Shown here: positions 46,311 to 57,703 of the stretch, piece after piece
How the letters are laid out: every line of letters starts with the position of its first letter
Position numbering within the stretch: position 1 is the stretch's first letter
Source of the DNA: Diphasiastrum complanatum
Taxonomy: Eukaryota; Streptophyta; Lycopodiopsida; Lycopodiales; Lycopodiaceae
Length of the DNA: 64,000 nucleotides
Assembly (NCBI GenBank): GCA_029204225.1
Contig: CM055110.1
Location: 1,821,960-1,885,959, forward strand
Direction of reading: 5' to 3'
Translations under genes and position numbers: made by a program
Notes under the pieces: generated by a model
Databases searched by the model: none
Seen by the model: only the letters and a program-made list of their open reading frames with translations
Told to the model about the DNA's origin: nothing

Positions 46311-47162
46311 CTCCCTCTTCAACTTAACTTGCTAGTTTTACAACACTACTTTGCTCCAACCTAAGAATGATCTCCATCATGATGATAGATCTCTTTTCAA
46401 GTGTTCTAATATGTACAATATGAAGTACAACATAATTGATATAGATAATAGTGCCCATATAGGATGCTTCACTATTTCTTACATCAATTTTACATAGAAT
46501 GGTGAACAAGATACATGTAAAAGAACATAGAATAACAATGAAAGGATTCCTCCATGTATCCACCTTTGAGTTCTCTGTAAAACAGCAGCAAACAAGTTGT
46601 AAGTGAAAGTAACCAACAGGTGTTTGCATGCCTCGTCCACATTCCACTATGCCCATAGTGAATGCACCATGTATCTCCATGATATCCTCTTCTTGAATCT
46701 TAGCTTTTTGGTTTATTTAGGCTCCTTGAGCTCTAAATCTGCTCTACTTGAGGTTTATCTTCTCAAGGGAGGGGAGCAATGAAAGTAAACCTACCTAATG
46801 GATCTTATTGATCTCTCAAAAGTGATTTCTAACACCTATTTTACTATTGTGTGATTTTGTGGAAATGTTAGATGAAAGCTTGAGCTAATGATCTTCCTAT
46901 TTGTGAGAGCATGATTAAGTAACAACAATCAAGCATTCATTAATCCACAATCGATCATACAAGTGCAAAAGAGGATGGCTTCACAAAGTAAGATGAATGG
47001 AGGAGAAGGCTTCTCTTCTCTCTCTCTCTCAATCTCTATTCTTACAAATGAAAAGTGATTACAAAATGGTGTCATATCCCCATTTATAGACAAAGCTAGG
47101 ATTAGGGTTTTTAGTTCACCCAAAAACCATGTGCCATAACAACTTGACTATCTTAAAAAGTC
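46311..47162. other. Interior or flank of the second LTR element
   Basis: A 118-codon minus frame (46680-46324) ends at the LTR but shows no pol motif. A CT microsatellite lies at 47016-47030. No gene recognised. Confidence 0.3.
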
Positions 47163-47522
47163 ATGAATCAAAATGCATTTAAAAACTACTTGGGTCCTTT
47201 CTTATTTTTGGTCCATTGGAGTTTAGATCTATTTCTATTTTTTGCGCCTTTGGCTTACGAGTACAATGTACCTTTTAAAAGTGTCAGACGTTATTTTACA
47301 GATAGATCTAATCTTTATGCCAACTCGGCCATGCTTTTATTTTGGTTCTTCGGTCATTCAGAGGTTTATATTCCAATTTTGCCAGGTCTTGTCACCGTAA
47401 GACATGTTGGGGAGACGTTGGGCTTTGGTTTACTCATTGGCCGGTCCACAACTTGTCAACCTTCTGATTTTGGCATTCCCGGGAACTCTGTCTTGGTTTA
47501 TTGTCGACGCTCCATAGTGTAG
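47163..47522 (+). pseudogene. Chimeric ORF with a mitochondrial cox1-like segment
   Basis: Residues about 45-76 of this 119-aa frame read YFTDRSNLYANSAM, then LLFWFFGHSEVYIPILPG. The second phrase is the heme-copper oxidase subunit I signature (normally FWFFGHPEVYIPILPG in plants), with Pro changed to Ser. The T-D-R before it also fits cox1, but the intervening Asp/Gly-rich loop is lost. The upstream 40 residues and the tail are not cox1. It is best explained as mitochondrial DNA inserted in the nucleus (NUMT) or a chimeric mitochondrial ORF copied there. No function is expected. Confidence 0.65.
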
Positions 47523-48235
47523 TTTGGCAGCTCGATTCCTTCACTTGATATTCGTTAGGCACTTTCGGCATCTAGAATCTGTTAGAAGAATCTTTACCAA
47601 AATTTTCTAACATGCCCCCATTGATGATTTTGGTGGAAGTCTCTTGGCATTTGCGTATGTCGTTTGCATTGGTGTGCATGGTGATGTGAGACCGTTGCGG
47701 AAGAGGGTGAAAAAGGGGTGTAGACAAGAGGGGGAAGAGACTCGGCGAAAAAAAAAATGGGAGAAAAAATTTTGGCAACAAAATTGAGCTGTAGCGTGGG
47801 AGAAACAAATAAGGTTTATGTACAAAAATAGAAACACATCCTCAATTGTTCTTAGGTGACTTTTGCAATACAAATTTTGCTAACAATTCTTAAAAAGCAT
47901 TTCAAAGCCAAAACTAGTTGTGAAAAATCAAAGAATGCCCTTACTACTACACTTGTCATGAAATAATTGAGTGTTTAAGAGCAACTTAAGGCACAATTTT
48001 TATGAGCTAAAGTAGGATTTTGATTATCAGTAGCCTCAATGATGTTAAGAGCCTTTGAAGTGTGATTCTTCTCATAAGTGAAGACATGCAATTACAAATT
48101 TTAGAAACAATTGATGATCGATATCCATTTTTATGGTTTCATATTCAAACCAAGTTATGAACAATCGAAAGCAGGTCTCGTTGTCATAATTCATACAAAA
48201 TTTTATGTTGGCCACTTATTGCTCGCTCTTTTTTT
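47523..48235. other. Intergenic, no gene recognised
   Basis: No known coding family seen. A purine-rich GA stretch occurs at 47690-47770. Confidence 0.35.
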
Positions 48236-48560
48236 ATTTCTTTTTGGACACCCCCCTTGTGTTTGCCTGAGCAATCAAGACTCCATTCTTGTTGATCAAA
48301 CAAGAATCACCAACAAATTTCACTTTGAGCCCTTTGTCAACCATTTGACACACACTAAGCACATTCTTGAAATGAACATTCCCATTTGTAGATGAGAGAA
48401 AAATAGGAATAGTACCAATGACCTTGATAACAACTTTACCACCATTGGCCATGTTTAAGACCTTCTTTTCTCCCTCATAAGACACCAGATAAGTGAAGTA
48501 CTCTTTGTGAGATGTCATATGGGACTTCTCCTATGCCGTAGTTATAAATTGCATGTTTAT
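48236..48560 (-). pseudogene. copia protease domain fragment
   Basis: The frame from 48518 reads MTSHKEYFTYLV, KKVLNMANGGKVVIKVIGTIPI, NVHFKNVLSVCQMVDKGLKV and KNGVLIAQ. This is the flap and C-terminal part of a copia aspartic protease. The preceding catalytic D-S-G is destroyed (a stop lies at the corresponding place). Confidence 0.8.
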
Positions 48561-49555
48561 TTTACTAGAAAAAAAAAAGACGCACTCGTGGATCCCCATC
48601 ACCATGAGCAGAGGCTCAACAAAGTTCATCCATTGAGCCACCATGCTTGTGCTAGGAAGTACCATGATGTCCGTTTTGGATGGAACATCACAATGAATGG
48701 CATAATGAGGAGACTAAGAAGTATCGTTAGAAGACATGATGAGAGTAGGCAAATATTGAGAGTAAATAGCGCAAGAGTGTATCAGAAGGCTGGAAAAAAA
48801 ATTTGGAAAGTTCTGGTCGCTGGAAAATTTGGCAAGGGCTTCGCTAGCACAAGTGAGAAATGAAATCAAATTCAGCCCTTTTATAGGTGAATTTGGAGGG
48901 TCCATTGGGCAAAGTACTAGTTTGGCTACTCAATTTTGGACAAAAATTTGCAGGCATATTCAGTGTTGTGAAAGTAGCTTCCAGAAATCTCAATGAAGGT
49001 TCAGAAGATCTAGCGAAGGTTAATCATTCGCCTAAAAACATCCTTTGCCTAGGTATTGTAGATAATAAAAATTTTCAAGATCTGAACCTATATCCAAGCT
49101 AATTTTGGCATTCTGAATCCATTTGTCAGGTCGGCGAAGGTTAATAAAGACTAGAAGATGCTCAACGAAGGTTCCCAAAATGATAGACTACTGACGACTT
49201 CAAAACATGTAGTAACTTTGCTAGAGAACCTTCGCCCAACTCAAAATAGCGCAAGAGTGTATCTGAGGTGGATGCATAATCTGACAACTCAGTGAAGGTT
49301 TCTAAGACTGTATGTACCAGAATTGACTCAAAAAGTGATTTGCTAAGTCATTTTTCATAAAAAATTGATTCTTGAAAATATTTTTCTTCGACTTTTTCTG
49401 ATCTGATGACTTTTGTGACTTTTGCTCATCATTCTTTTTCATTTTTTTTCTAACTGTCCTTTTTTTATAAAAAGAAAATCAACCAAGTAGTGAAAAACAA
49501 AAAAATCGTAAAACAAAAAAAAAAAAAATGCCCAAGTGTCGTCGAATCATGCTAG
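48561..49555. other. Decayed retroelement interior or LTR
   Basis: The words GAAGGTT and CTTCGCC recur in both orientations at 48990-49250, and AGCGCAAGAGTGTATC appears twice (48770 and 49249). No protein family recognised. Confidence 0.35.
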
Positions 49556-49835
49556 TTGAACTAGCTGAACTAGCTGCCAAAACTTGCGTAGTTGGCTACC
49601 GGAGTATCAAATCATTTTCCATCCAACTGTTCTAAAATAACTACTCCATAGTTCAATATATCTTCTACCTTGTACGGTCTTTCAACTGTAAACTTCAATT
49701 TTTCTTTGATCAGTTTTGTCTTATATGATTAATGCTAGATTTCCTTCCTTTAGATTTTTTTTTTTGTGTAATCGGCGATCATGTCATGCCTTGCGACGAG
49801 CTTTCTCTGTATTTAATTGTATAGTCACATTTGAG
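49556..49835 (-). pseudogene. gypsy integrase C-terminal fragment
   Basis: Across frames the minus strand reads KARRKA.HDRRLHKK, LKEGNLALI and later YRRYIELWSSY-like words, matching the end of plant gypsy integrases. Poorly preserved. Confidence 0.5.
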
Positions 49836-49837
49836 CT

Positions 49838-50026
49838 TACATAAAATTAACCTGTTGCACAATGTTTGGTTCAAGAAAATGTACAAGCAAAGGAAGTCAA
49901 GCTAGACCATGCAACTTCATTTGAATTTGTTGTTGATGTGTTCACTAAACCATTACCAAAAGCGTCACTTGTCAAGTTTAGATCAACACTTGGTGTGATT
50001 AGTAAATCTATGTTACCATCTAGTTA
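49838..50026 (+). pseudogene. copia RNase H C-terminus
   Basis: The frame LDHATSFEFVVDVFTKPLPKA...KFRSTLGV matches the conserved copia pol terminus (ADIFTKPL...LR..LGV). It ends in a stop followed by a short purine tract. Confidence 0.8.
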
Positions 50027-50041
50027 AATTTTAGGGAGTCA

Positions 50042-51900
50042 CTGTGTGAAAAATGGTGAAATTTAGCTCAATAGTCTTTGGTAATTTGATTTTATTCATG
50101 GAAGACCATTCTCATGTTTTGCATAAATATTTAATGGACTAAATCATTATCAAAAGCATGAAATACCTTTTCTTGTGAGCAAAAAATAGTAGGGACTCAA
50201 AAACAAAAGTCGAGTTCTCTTAGAAAAGAAGAACACAATGTAGTAGCAAGTGGATAGCATGGGTGCTCAATCCAAGGTTTTGGATGTTAGGTTTAGGTGT
50301 GAACTAAAGTTGGAAAAATAAAATTTTTCAAGTTGATCTGTGAGCTTTGTACAAACATTGAGATCATTTGAGTTTCTTGATGTTGGTGCTTAAACCTAAG
50401 TTTAGTAGTGATTCAAAACTTGTTTCTTGAGGTAAATTAGGTGTGGTACTGCTTCATGTGGCAGAGCCACCCAATGGTTGATATGAAATAGTTATCTAAC
50501 TAACAATTTGTTTGCATGGGCCAAACACACATGACCTCTCAGGATAACTCCACTAACTTGGAGCTTTTGTTTTTCTGAAAGTATATTTCAAGTGAATTCA
50601 CATACACTTCCATATAGTAGAGCAAAACAAAATTGCAAATAGCTAAAGTTTCTAAATTTTTAAGTAAAGTAGGTTTCTACTTTAATAGAGAGCATTCATT
50701 TCAATAAACTACCACCACAATATGATTTTATGGTCTTGACTAGCAATCTAACCAATTCAGCTACCGATTGACTTTATGATACAAGGCAAACTTGGTGTAT
50801 TTTAACTATATGACTATATTCCCCTTCCATGTGTTTCATTTTCACCATCACATAGAAGAAATGGAACTTTAATAAAATCATGCTAACTTTTCGAAAATTG
50901 AGAGGCTTTAATAAAGCCAAGTTTTTAAGAGGACTACGTAGAAAGAGATTCACTCAAGTGGTAACATACTTTTAACTAGTAGAGACAAGTTGGTTATACT
51001 TCCAACATCATGGCTAGGACATCTACATGTATAGTTGCTATATGTTTCATATGGGCCATAGAGATCAAGTTCTTGGAAACATCACTGTGATTGGCGATAT
51101 TATTGGTTACTTGGCCATTATCGGGCACCTACAAGCTTGAATTGTAACTTGTCAACCCTCAAGGCTCAAACAATGTAAAATAGCGTTCAGGCCTCAATAT
51201 CAATTGTTAATTCATGAGATATTGCAAGATCCTCAATCTAGTATAGAGTAGCTAACTATTCGACACATTGTTCAAGCTAGATACACCAAATTTATTTTTT
51301 CACACAACCATGGATCTTCAAAGGGAAACATGAAATCTGCAAGGAATCAATCATTCTTCAAAGCAAAAACGTTGGCAAGTTGATCCTAGGACAAATAAAT
51401 TTGTTTAGCTAAAGCTTGGAAGTTTGGCACATAAAGTATCACATGAGCGCTGGAGAAGATGACAGTTCTTTGAGCTTAGAGAAGAAATCATAAATTTTTC
51501 ATTGGAGGACAAGGCAATCAATCCACCATAATAGAAATTCTGATAGGTTTATATCAAAGTTCAATGGTACCCAGACATACGTTATTTTAACATAGTCCAC
51601 CCTCACTGTCTTAAACCATCAACTCCATGCATAGCATGGGTTATATGCTATATGATCACTGCTCATACCATTTGTTGGCAGTCTCAAGGGAACTCTAGGT
51701 CCTAACACTAGGGTTATGCCACGTGCATAAGGGTACCTTCACATTAGCATTCATACATTGTTATGAAGATCAACATTGCCCAGTTTCTATCCATTTCATC
51801 CGAGGTGAAGGGCAGAGTTAACCACTCTTGTGATGGCTTTACCAGAGCCTTCTGGGCCCCCCATTATGCTCTTTATACAATGACAGCAGACAAAAAGATA
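50042..51900 (+). repeat. LTR start and following non-coding DNA
   Basis: TGTGTGAAAAATGGTG begins right after the copia stop and purine tract, so a 3' LTR should start here. Its end was not identified. No gene is seen up to the TOM9 3' side. Confidence 0.4.
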
Positions 51901-52058
51901 CATCAAGTTGTTGCATGATGCCTTTATAAAAGCTGAGAGTTGAGAACAAAATGGTAATTATTATGACCACATTTTACAAGAAACAAAATCTGTGGCTCTT
52001 ATTTAGCCAGCGAATCCTCAATACAAAGTACACTATCTGTTATTTCCTCATCTTTTAT

Positions 52059-52129
52059 CCATGCAAGTTTAGGAGGAGAATTGAACCTGGGTGGGCAAGC
52101 CCAAGCACACTGCACTACACCTTGCATGG
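52059..52129 (-). repeat. tRNA-like 71-bp module (possible SINE head)
   Basis: The module is closed by perfect 9-bp ends (CCATGCAAG/CTTGCATGG). On the minus strand it contains GGTTCAATTCTCC, close to the RNA polymerase III B box. An A-box-like GGTGTAGTGCAGTG lies near the 5' end. The T-stem does not pair well, so it is not a working tRNA. It lies in the probable TOM9 3' UTR. Confidence 0.35.
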
Positions 52130-52222
52130 GCTGATGAAGTACACTTGTGAAATAGAACTTCCGATAATAAAAATAGTACCTATGGTAACGTTTCAGCCAC
52201 CAAACCAAACGCAAATGATGCA

Positions 52223-52540
52223 TTACTTTGCAGATGGCAGGGTATGGACAGGGGGAGCGCCACCAAGTAAGGCTGCTTGTTGGCTTTCTAGTTCAACCAT
52301 TTGCTGCTCCCTATCCATTTCTATTATAAGTGGAACAACAAGAACCAGAAAGGTGGTTCCTGTAATCCAAGCTGCCTTCCCTGTGCTCCACAGAAGTTTT
52401 TTGCTAAATCTGACTGTGTTTGAGGTGGCTCGCTTTGCTTTGTGAAACACCGAAGACTGCACAACAGAGCTGCTCATTCGAGCCCATACATTGTCATTTG
52501 ATGCAGAAGCCATACTACCTGTTTGTCTTTTTCCTGACAT
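52223..52540 (-). CDS. TOM9: TOM9 (plant TOM22-type) mitochondrial import receptor subunit
   Basis: The 105-aa protein matches plant TOM9 (TOM22 homologue) in layout. A basic start (MSGKRQTG) is followed by [10 protein letters not shown], then [19 protein letters not shown], the transmembrane segment [12 protein letters not shown], and a tail [20 protein letters not shown]9 is a single-span outer-membrane protein that assembles with TOM40 to organise the protein import pore. The plant form lacks the acidic cytosolic receptor domain of fungal TOM22. I chose the ATG at 52540 because MSGKR aligns with the usual start; an in-frame ATG 39 bp upstream also exists. The coding region has no intron, as expected. 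The frame is intact, so the gene is probably functional. Confidence 0.93.
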   Translation of the reverse strand: MSGKRQTGSMASASNDNVWARMSSSVVQSSVFHKAKRATSNTVRFSKKLLWSTGKAAWITGTTFLVLVVPLIIEMDREQQMVELESQQAALLGGAPPVHTLPSAK

Positions 52541-53279
52541 TCCCAAAAGGGTCCGTACAAGTTTTTGCACCAGGTGCACTTAATAGCTGCCCCTTCCGGA
52601 AGTAGAAATGACAAAAGTCCAGTATCAGCTCAAATAAACGAGAGCTTTTAGACCATTTCTGCAAGTTAAATAGAGAAGAAAAGCCTGATGTAAAATGATT
52701 TTACAAGATGAATAATCCAATCAAATGCAGTAATAAAGCAAGACATAAGGACACTGATCTTTCAAACATGAAAACAAATGCACATATAAGCTTTTTAAGG
52801 TCACCATAGGTAATAAACGACTCTACTCATTACACTCGATACAATTTTTTCATAAAACAATTCAAGAAAAACCTTCTTTCAGGCTTCTATTGAAGAAGGT
52901 TTTGTGAAACTTTAATTTCAAATCAGCTTGGAGGAATTCAATCAAGATGCTTTGTTAACATAGTTGCACAGTGTTCCATAATGCATATGAAATGATCGTT
53001 ACAGAATGATGATTGATCTTAAAAAAAATCCAATTTGTTTTCAGAAAGCTAAGTTTTTTTTTATTTAATTTTGGCATTTGTAATGTTTCAGGAATAGTTT
53101 GGAGCCAAAATATAGCGATTAAAAAATGCTTGAAATGGGTGCCAGAAAAAAAATTCCTAATTGTCTCTAATGTTGTTCAGCAAGAACTACAAATTGATCC
53201 TCATATTATTTCTATCATAATCAAGACCTACAAATCGATCCTCATATTATTTCTATCCATAGAATCAATAAACCGTCAG
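52541..53279. other. 5' side of TOM9, no other gene recognised
   Basis: AT-rich sequence with no distinct ORF similarity. A splice acceptor for a 5' UTR intron may lie near 52570-52620, but none is certain. Confidence 0.3.
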
Positions 53280-53805
53280 CGCTTCACCAGGGTTCTGAGA
53301 ACCGTACAGTGAACCGTACGGTTCTTAAAATTTTTTGTCCAGAACCGTGGTATTGATTAATTAATTAATTAATTAATTTTTTCTTTTTTGGTTTCCCCCC
53401 AAAAAATATGCAAAAAAAAGGCCAAAAAATTCTGTGAAGTCTGTGAATTCTGTGAAATCATCTGTAGAATCTGTCAATCATCTGTGAATTCATCTGTATC
53501 ATCAATTTATCTGTCAAATCATCTGTACATCATGTGAAATCTGTCAAATCTGTCAAATCAGTGATGATTTCAGATGATTTCACATCTGTCAAATCATCTG
53601 TATCATTTGTCAAATCATTTGTACTGTGTACATCATGTGAAATCTGTGAAATCTGTGTCATCTGTGAAATTTGGTATTCACAGATTGCACAGGTGATTTG
53701 GTAATTAATTAGTTAATTAATTAATTATTTAATTAAATAAAGGAACCGTACCACGATTCAAGGAACCGTGGTACGGTTCCTCCCACGGTCTGAGAACTGT
53801 GGGTT
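53280..53805. repeat. Foldback element with ACCGTACGGT palindromes, TAAT arrays and a TCTGT(C/G)AA minisatellite
   Basis: The left end holds GAACCGTACGGTTC (53311-53324, perfect palindrome), then (TTAA)n at 53352-53378. The core 53430-53690 is a degenerate ATCTGT(G/C)AAATC array. The right end has (TTAA)n at 53703-53737 and a perfect 15-bp stem (53741-53755 / 53767-53781) of the same ACCGTACC word. The layout is near mirror-symmetric. Confidence 0.75.
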
Positions 53806-54735
53806 CTATGTTTCTATCATAGTTGCACAGCATTCCAAGACAGGTACAACATGAGTGTTTCAAAATGCTGTTTAAAATATTTTAAAATTTTCAAAACCTT
53901 TCAAATTTAACTTTTTCCAGAATTTGGCAGAAGTATTATAATATAGTGTTTGGAAGCTGAAATATAGGGACCTAATGGGGACCCAGAGTTTCTTAGAAGC
54001 TGCCATTTGAATTTACTTCTACTCTGACACATGAAATATATAACTTATGAGGGTATAGATTAGGACAAAACTTGAATTCTTTACCATATGCCATATAATA
54101 CATCATGTCCTTCAATTCAGTACCCTGTAACACACAACGTCCTTCAACTGTGTAAAACAATTTGCAAATTGCTATACTATCATCACTATGAAGGACATGA
54201 ATTTCCTTTACATATTGCCACAAAACATTGAATTTATTTTAGCATTTCATAATAAATTATGTACTCTGAAACCCTTGTGTTTTGATGTAACTTAAATTAC
54301 TATGCATCACATATATGTCATAGTGACCAAGGAATGCAAGAACATAGCTTCTTGGACGTGCCATGCATTCCCAGACTTGTCCTGGCGGAGAACATATTTT
54401 GGGATCATCAGGGAATGCCTTCCCAAGACTTGGGGAACATAGATCTGAAAACCAGAAAAATAAGGAAGAAAACAATAAAATCCAGATATTTTGCTTTTAT
54501 AGTGGTGAACTTGCATGAATACAGCATTCATCTCCTCTATTTTGTTTGTCTAATGTGTAATTTCAAAATACCAGTGTCACTTTATTTTAAGTTCCTACAT
54601 TTATGTATGTCTTTTCATTATATGTCACTGTAATGAATGCAAAGAAAAAGGAGTATTCTATCACGAACTGAATCAGCGGAAAAGCATATTGCAACCATAG
54701 ATGCCTGTTCCAAACCTTCTGGTTCGGAGATTTCC
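53806..54735. other. Intergenic, no gene recognised
   Basis: Minus-strand ORFs at 53993-54223 and 54257-54531 have no family I recognise. A good splice acceptor (TTTTTCTGGTTTTCAG) precedes the second on the minus strand, so an unknown exon is possible. Confidence 0.3.
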
Positions 54736-54753
54736 GTTCCATACGTATGGAAC
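54736..54753. repeat. Perfect 18-bp palindrome
   Basis: GTTCCATACGTATGGAAC is its own reverse complement. It begins the 119-bp duplication and is related to palindromes at 56.5 kb. Confidence 0.9.
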
Positions 54754-54757
54754 AGAG

Positions 54758-54986
54758 CGCGTTCCATGTGTACGTAACGAGCTAAAAATTTAATTTTTTT
54801 TGGTTTAAGCTATAAAGGCTATAGGTGACTGATAGTGATGCCTAAGATTACTACATATACTACTTGCTGCAGCCTGCGCATTCCATGTGTACGGAACGAG
54901 CTACAAATTTAATTTCTTTTGGTTTAAGCTATAAAGGCTATAGGTGACTGATAGTGATGCCTAAGATTACTACATATACTACATGC
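54758..54986. repeat. 119-bp tandem duplication
   Basis: Units 54758-54876 and 54877-54986 differ at only a few positions. Both start CGC(G/A)TTCCATGTGTACG and share TTTGGTTTAAGCTATAAAGG. Confidence 0.93.
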
Positions 54987-55015
54987 ACATTTCCAACCTT
55001 TTCTTCTCTTTTACA

Positions 55016-55220
55016 GTGCACGCACAAAATTCTTATTCCTAGCTCCAATACTTGCTAACCTGTTGCTCCTAGTACACTCAGTCTTTACGTATAGTACTCT
55101 TCCTCGGAAGAGACTGCCCAAGAAAGCCCTGATTGACAGCGAACTAACATTGCCTGGCACTGGTGCAGCAGCCCAGAATAGTAGTATAGTTTTCAACATT
55201 GTCAGGAAAAATGGTCCTTG
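55016..55220 (+). other. Possible terminal exon, unknown protein
   Basis: A strong polypyrimidine tract and CAG end at 55015. The next frame is open for about 68 codons. It has a hydrophobic LFLAPILANLLLLVHSVF stretch, a basic RKRLPKK patch and a stop at about 55220. I recognise no family and no upstream exon. Confidence 0.25.
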
Positions 55221-56520
55221 AGGGATAGAATAATCGGCCCCATCAAAATCTGATTGACGCATCCTTCAGGCTTCTGCTCTCACCATCATTCACTCACTGC
55301 GTACTTCCCCTTTCCATTGCCATTACAGTTGCATCCCACTCACACTCAGATCAGCATTAGGCTTCAGCACTTGAGCCTTGTACTGTATTGTGTGCTGGTA
55401 ATACCTGAGCTTGGGGAATGAGTGACATGATATGATAAGATTATTGATTGATATATATGTGATCAATATATATCTAAAGCTATAAAGGCTATTCGTGAAA
55501 AATTTGCAAAGAAAACCTACATGCGCATTCCAAAAAGAAAAGAAGAACCCCCTTTCAGTACACATTCTGAAATGGATCGCACATCTATGATCACAACAAA
55601 CAAGTGTACTCAACGGCGGGGAGTTGGTAACGACTTTCTTTCCTCTCCTTGAGATCAGGAGTCCAACTCCAATCCCCACAAATCCCCACACCAATGAAGA
55701 CAACCAGAGAAAAAAACAAACAAATGAACTCAGCAAAAGTTGGTGGATTCATATACATATCTCATGTGACTGGATTGTTCACACAACTCCCAACATCCAA
55801 TATACAGGCAACAAGTGCTTGGGTGGTAACTATTGTAGCATGCAGGCACACTTCCCTGCCGCCAGGGACTACCCCCACTCCAATGACAGAGTGGGGTTAC
55901 ATTTGTTGCCCTGGCAAATGCATCATATTTTGATGGTTGACTGCCCTTGCAGATCTGTTAGAGCAACAGATCTGCACATTAATCACATGCCACCATGGGC
56001 CTGTGATTGCACACCCATCGAATGCTCACATGTTTCAAGCCCTGTAGTGTGATCCCTATATCTTTGTGAGCCAACCCTCTAGTGTGATCCCTATATCTTT
56101 GTGAGCCAAAACATTGATGCCTGTTCGGTTTGAGAATGCATATGGAACAGGCGTTCCGAACATGGAACGGTAGCTTGCAGAAAACTCATGAATACTGATC
56201 TGCCATCTGCTATCCTGATTCAGAGTCGTCGGCAATGTGAAACATATACATAATCATGACAACAGTTAATCGGTTGGCAGATTAATGAATTGCCAGTTCA
56301 CTATCTTTTTTCACATTCGTAGATCAGTGAGGCAAATGATTCCTAAAAATTGTGGGTCACAAGAGTAGGATTTCACAGATTCACAAATCCAAAGGCAAGT
56401 TCTGAGAGGTAGGATCACAGGCAGATTCTAAATTCGCAGATCAGTTTTCATGAGTTTTCTGCAGGGTGCATAGCAGGCTTGAAGCAAAAAAGAAACATGG
56501 CTTGTTCCATACGTGCGGAA
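55221..56520. other. Intergenic, no gene recognised
   Basis: A 37-bp direct duplication (TAGTGTGATCCCTATATCTTTGTGAGCCAA) lies at 56045-56110. No coding family seen. Confidence 0.4.
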
Positions 56521-56523
56521 TGC

Positions 56524-56717
56524 GTTCCGTTCCGAACATACGGAACGGAACGTGCCAAGGCAGAATGCTTGGAATGGGTATCTATGAGCCAATTGTTCAC
56601 AATTGCTCATATGGAGCCCTTGTTCTTGCAACGTTCGGAATGGAACGTGCCAAGTCAGAATGGGTATCTGTGAGAATATTGTTCACAATTGCTCATACGG
56701 AGCCCTTGATCTTGCAA
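56524..56717. repeat. Palindrome plus about 95-bp direct duplication
   Basis: An 11-bp perfect stem (56524-56534 / 56541-56551, GTTCCGTTCCG) opens unit 1 (56541-56635). Unit 2 (56636-56717) repeats GGAA(C/T)GGAACGTGCCAAG and TTGTTCACAATTGCTCATA. Confidence 0.85.
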
Positions 56718-57540
56718 AAAAAGCTCATGGGATTGAGAAAAGTAGTCAGTGAGGCAGGAGTGTGGCTGATAGTTGTGATGAGACATGGCAAATATTTTGT
56801 CAAGGCTATTTATATCTAAATGTCAGTGTTTGATTCTCTTCCACACCTAGGAGCCTTGAATTGAGTAAACAGATACATTTTTTTTCGAGGGGGGAATGAT
56901 ATATCTTATGTTGAACATTTGAAGTTGATCAATGATTCAATTTAGATTTTGAATCTTCAAAAGAATTTCTCATTCGGGAGATACCTTCAAGATATAAGGA
57001 ATATCAACCACCAAAATATTCATGAGCATGCCCCTTACACCTATCCTCGGAGAAAGTAAAAACCTAAATACAATCAGATCTACAAGTTTTATTTTGGCAA
57101 GTTACTTTATGCGGCATAATCTCAATCTTTCAGTTGAAGCTGGAAAAACTTACCGTGATATTAATGCAGCAGTCAAGCCTTTGCCCTCGAGGGTTTTATG
57201 GGGGGTTTCAATCTGCTCTCAGGCTCCAAAACCCCATAGAGCCCTCGGGCGAGTTTTTATGCTATACTTTGGACTAAAGCTTGAATCAAAGCTTCAAATC
57301 GAGTGAAACCATTGAAATACTCTTCGTTGAATCACCAACTCAATAATCTCAATGTTAACGAGCAAACTGAAAATATTACCTTCAAACTGGAATAGACAAC
57401 ACCAAAAGTCCCACTCTTGCAAACACAAATACGATCACAGTTTACATTATAACAAGGACTAGATTAAGAAAATGAAGAATGAGATTGGCATCAGTGAAAA
57501 AATGATTGAAATCACATGAACAAACCAATTTCATCAAATT
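56718..57540. other. Intergenic, no gene recognised
   Basis: An open frame at 57022-57306 has no recognised family. A small AAAACCCCATAGAGCCCTCGGG phrase near 57226 mirrors GCCCTCGAGGGTTTTATGGGG near 57182. Confidence 0.35.
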
Positions 57541-57544
57541 TCAG

Positions 57545-57666
57545 TTGCAGCCCACCTCTTCCAAAACCAAAAGCAGCTCGCCGATGGATGACAGAACCGA
57601 AGGATGCCGCGGGCAGCAGCAACTCCAGGAGGAGGATCGCAAAAGTTGATGATATTTAGGGTTTGG

Positions 57667-57703
<37 letters not shown>

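Noticed and set aside
51951-52445. 164-codon plus-strand ORF over the TOM9 gene
   Set aside because: It is the antisense shadow of TOM9 and its 3' region. The minus strand has the clear family match.
53993-54531. Minus-strand ORFs with a good acceptor near 54450 as exons of a second gene
   Set aside because: No recognisable family, no matching donor pair and no conserved partner exon. Kept only as a remark.
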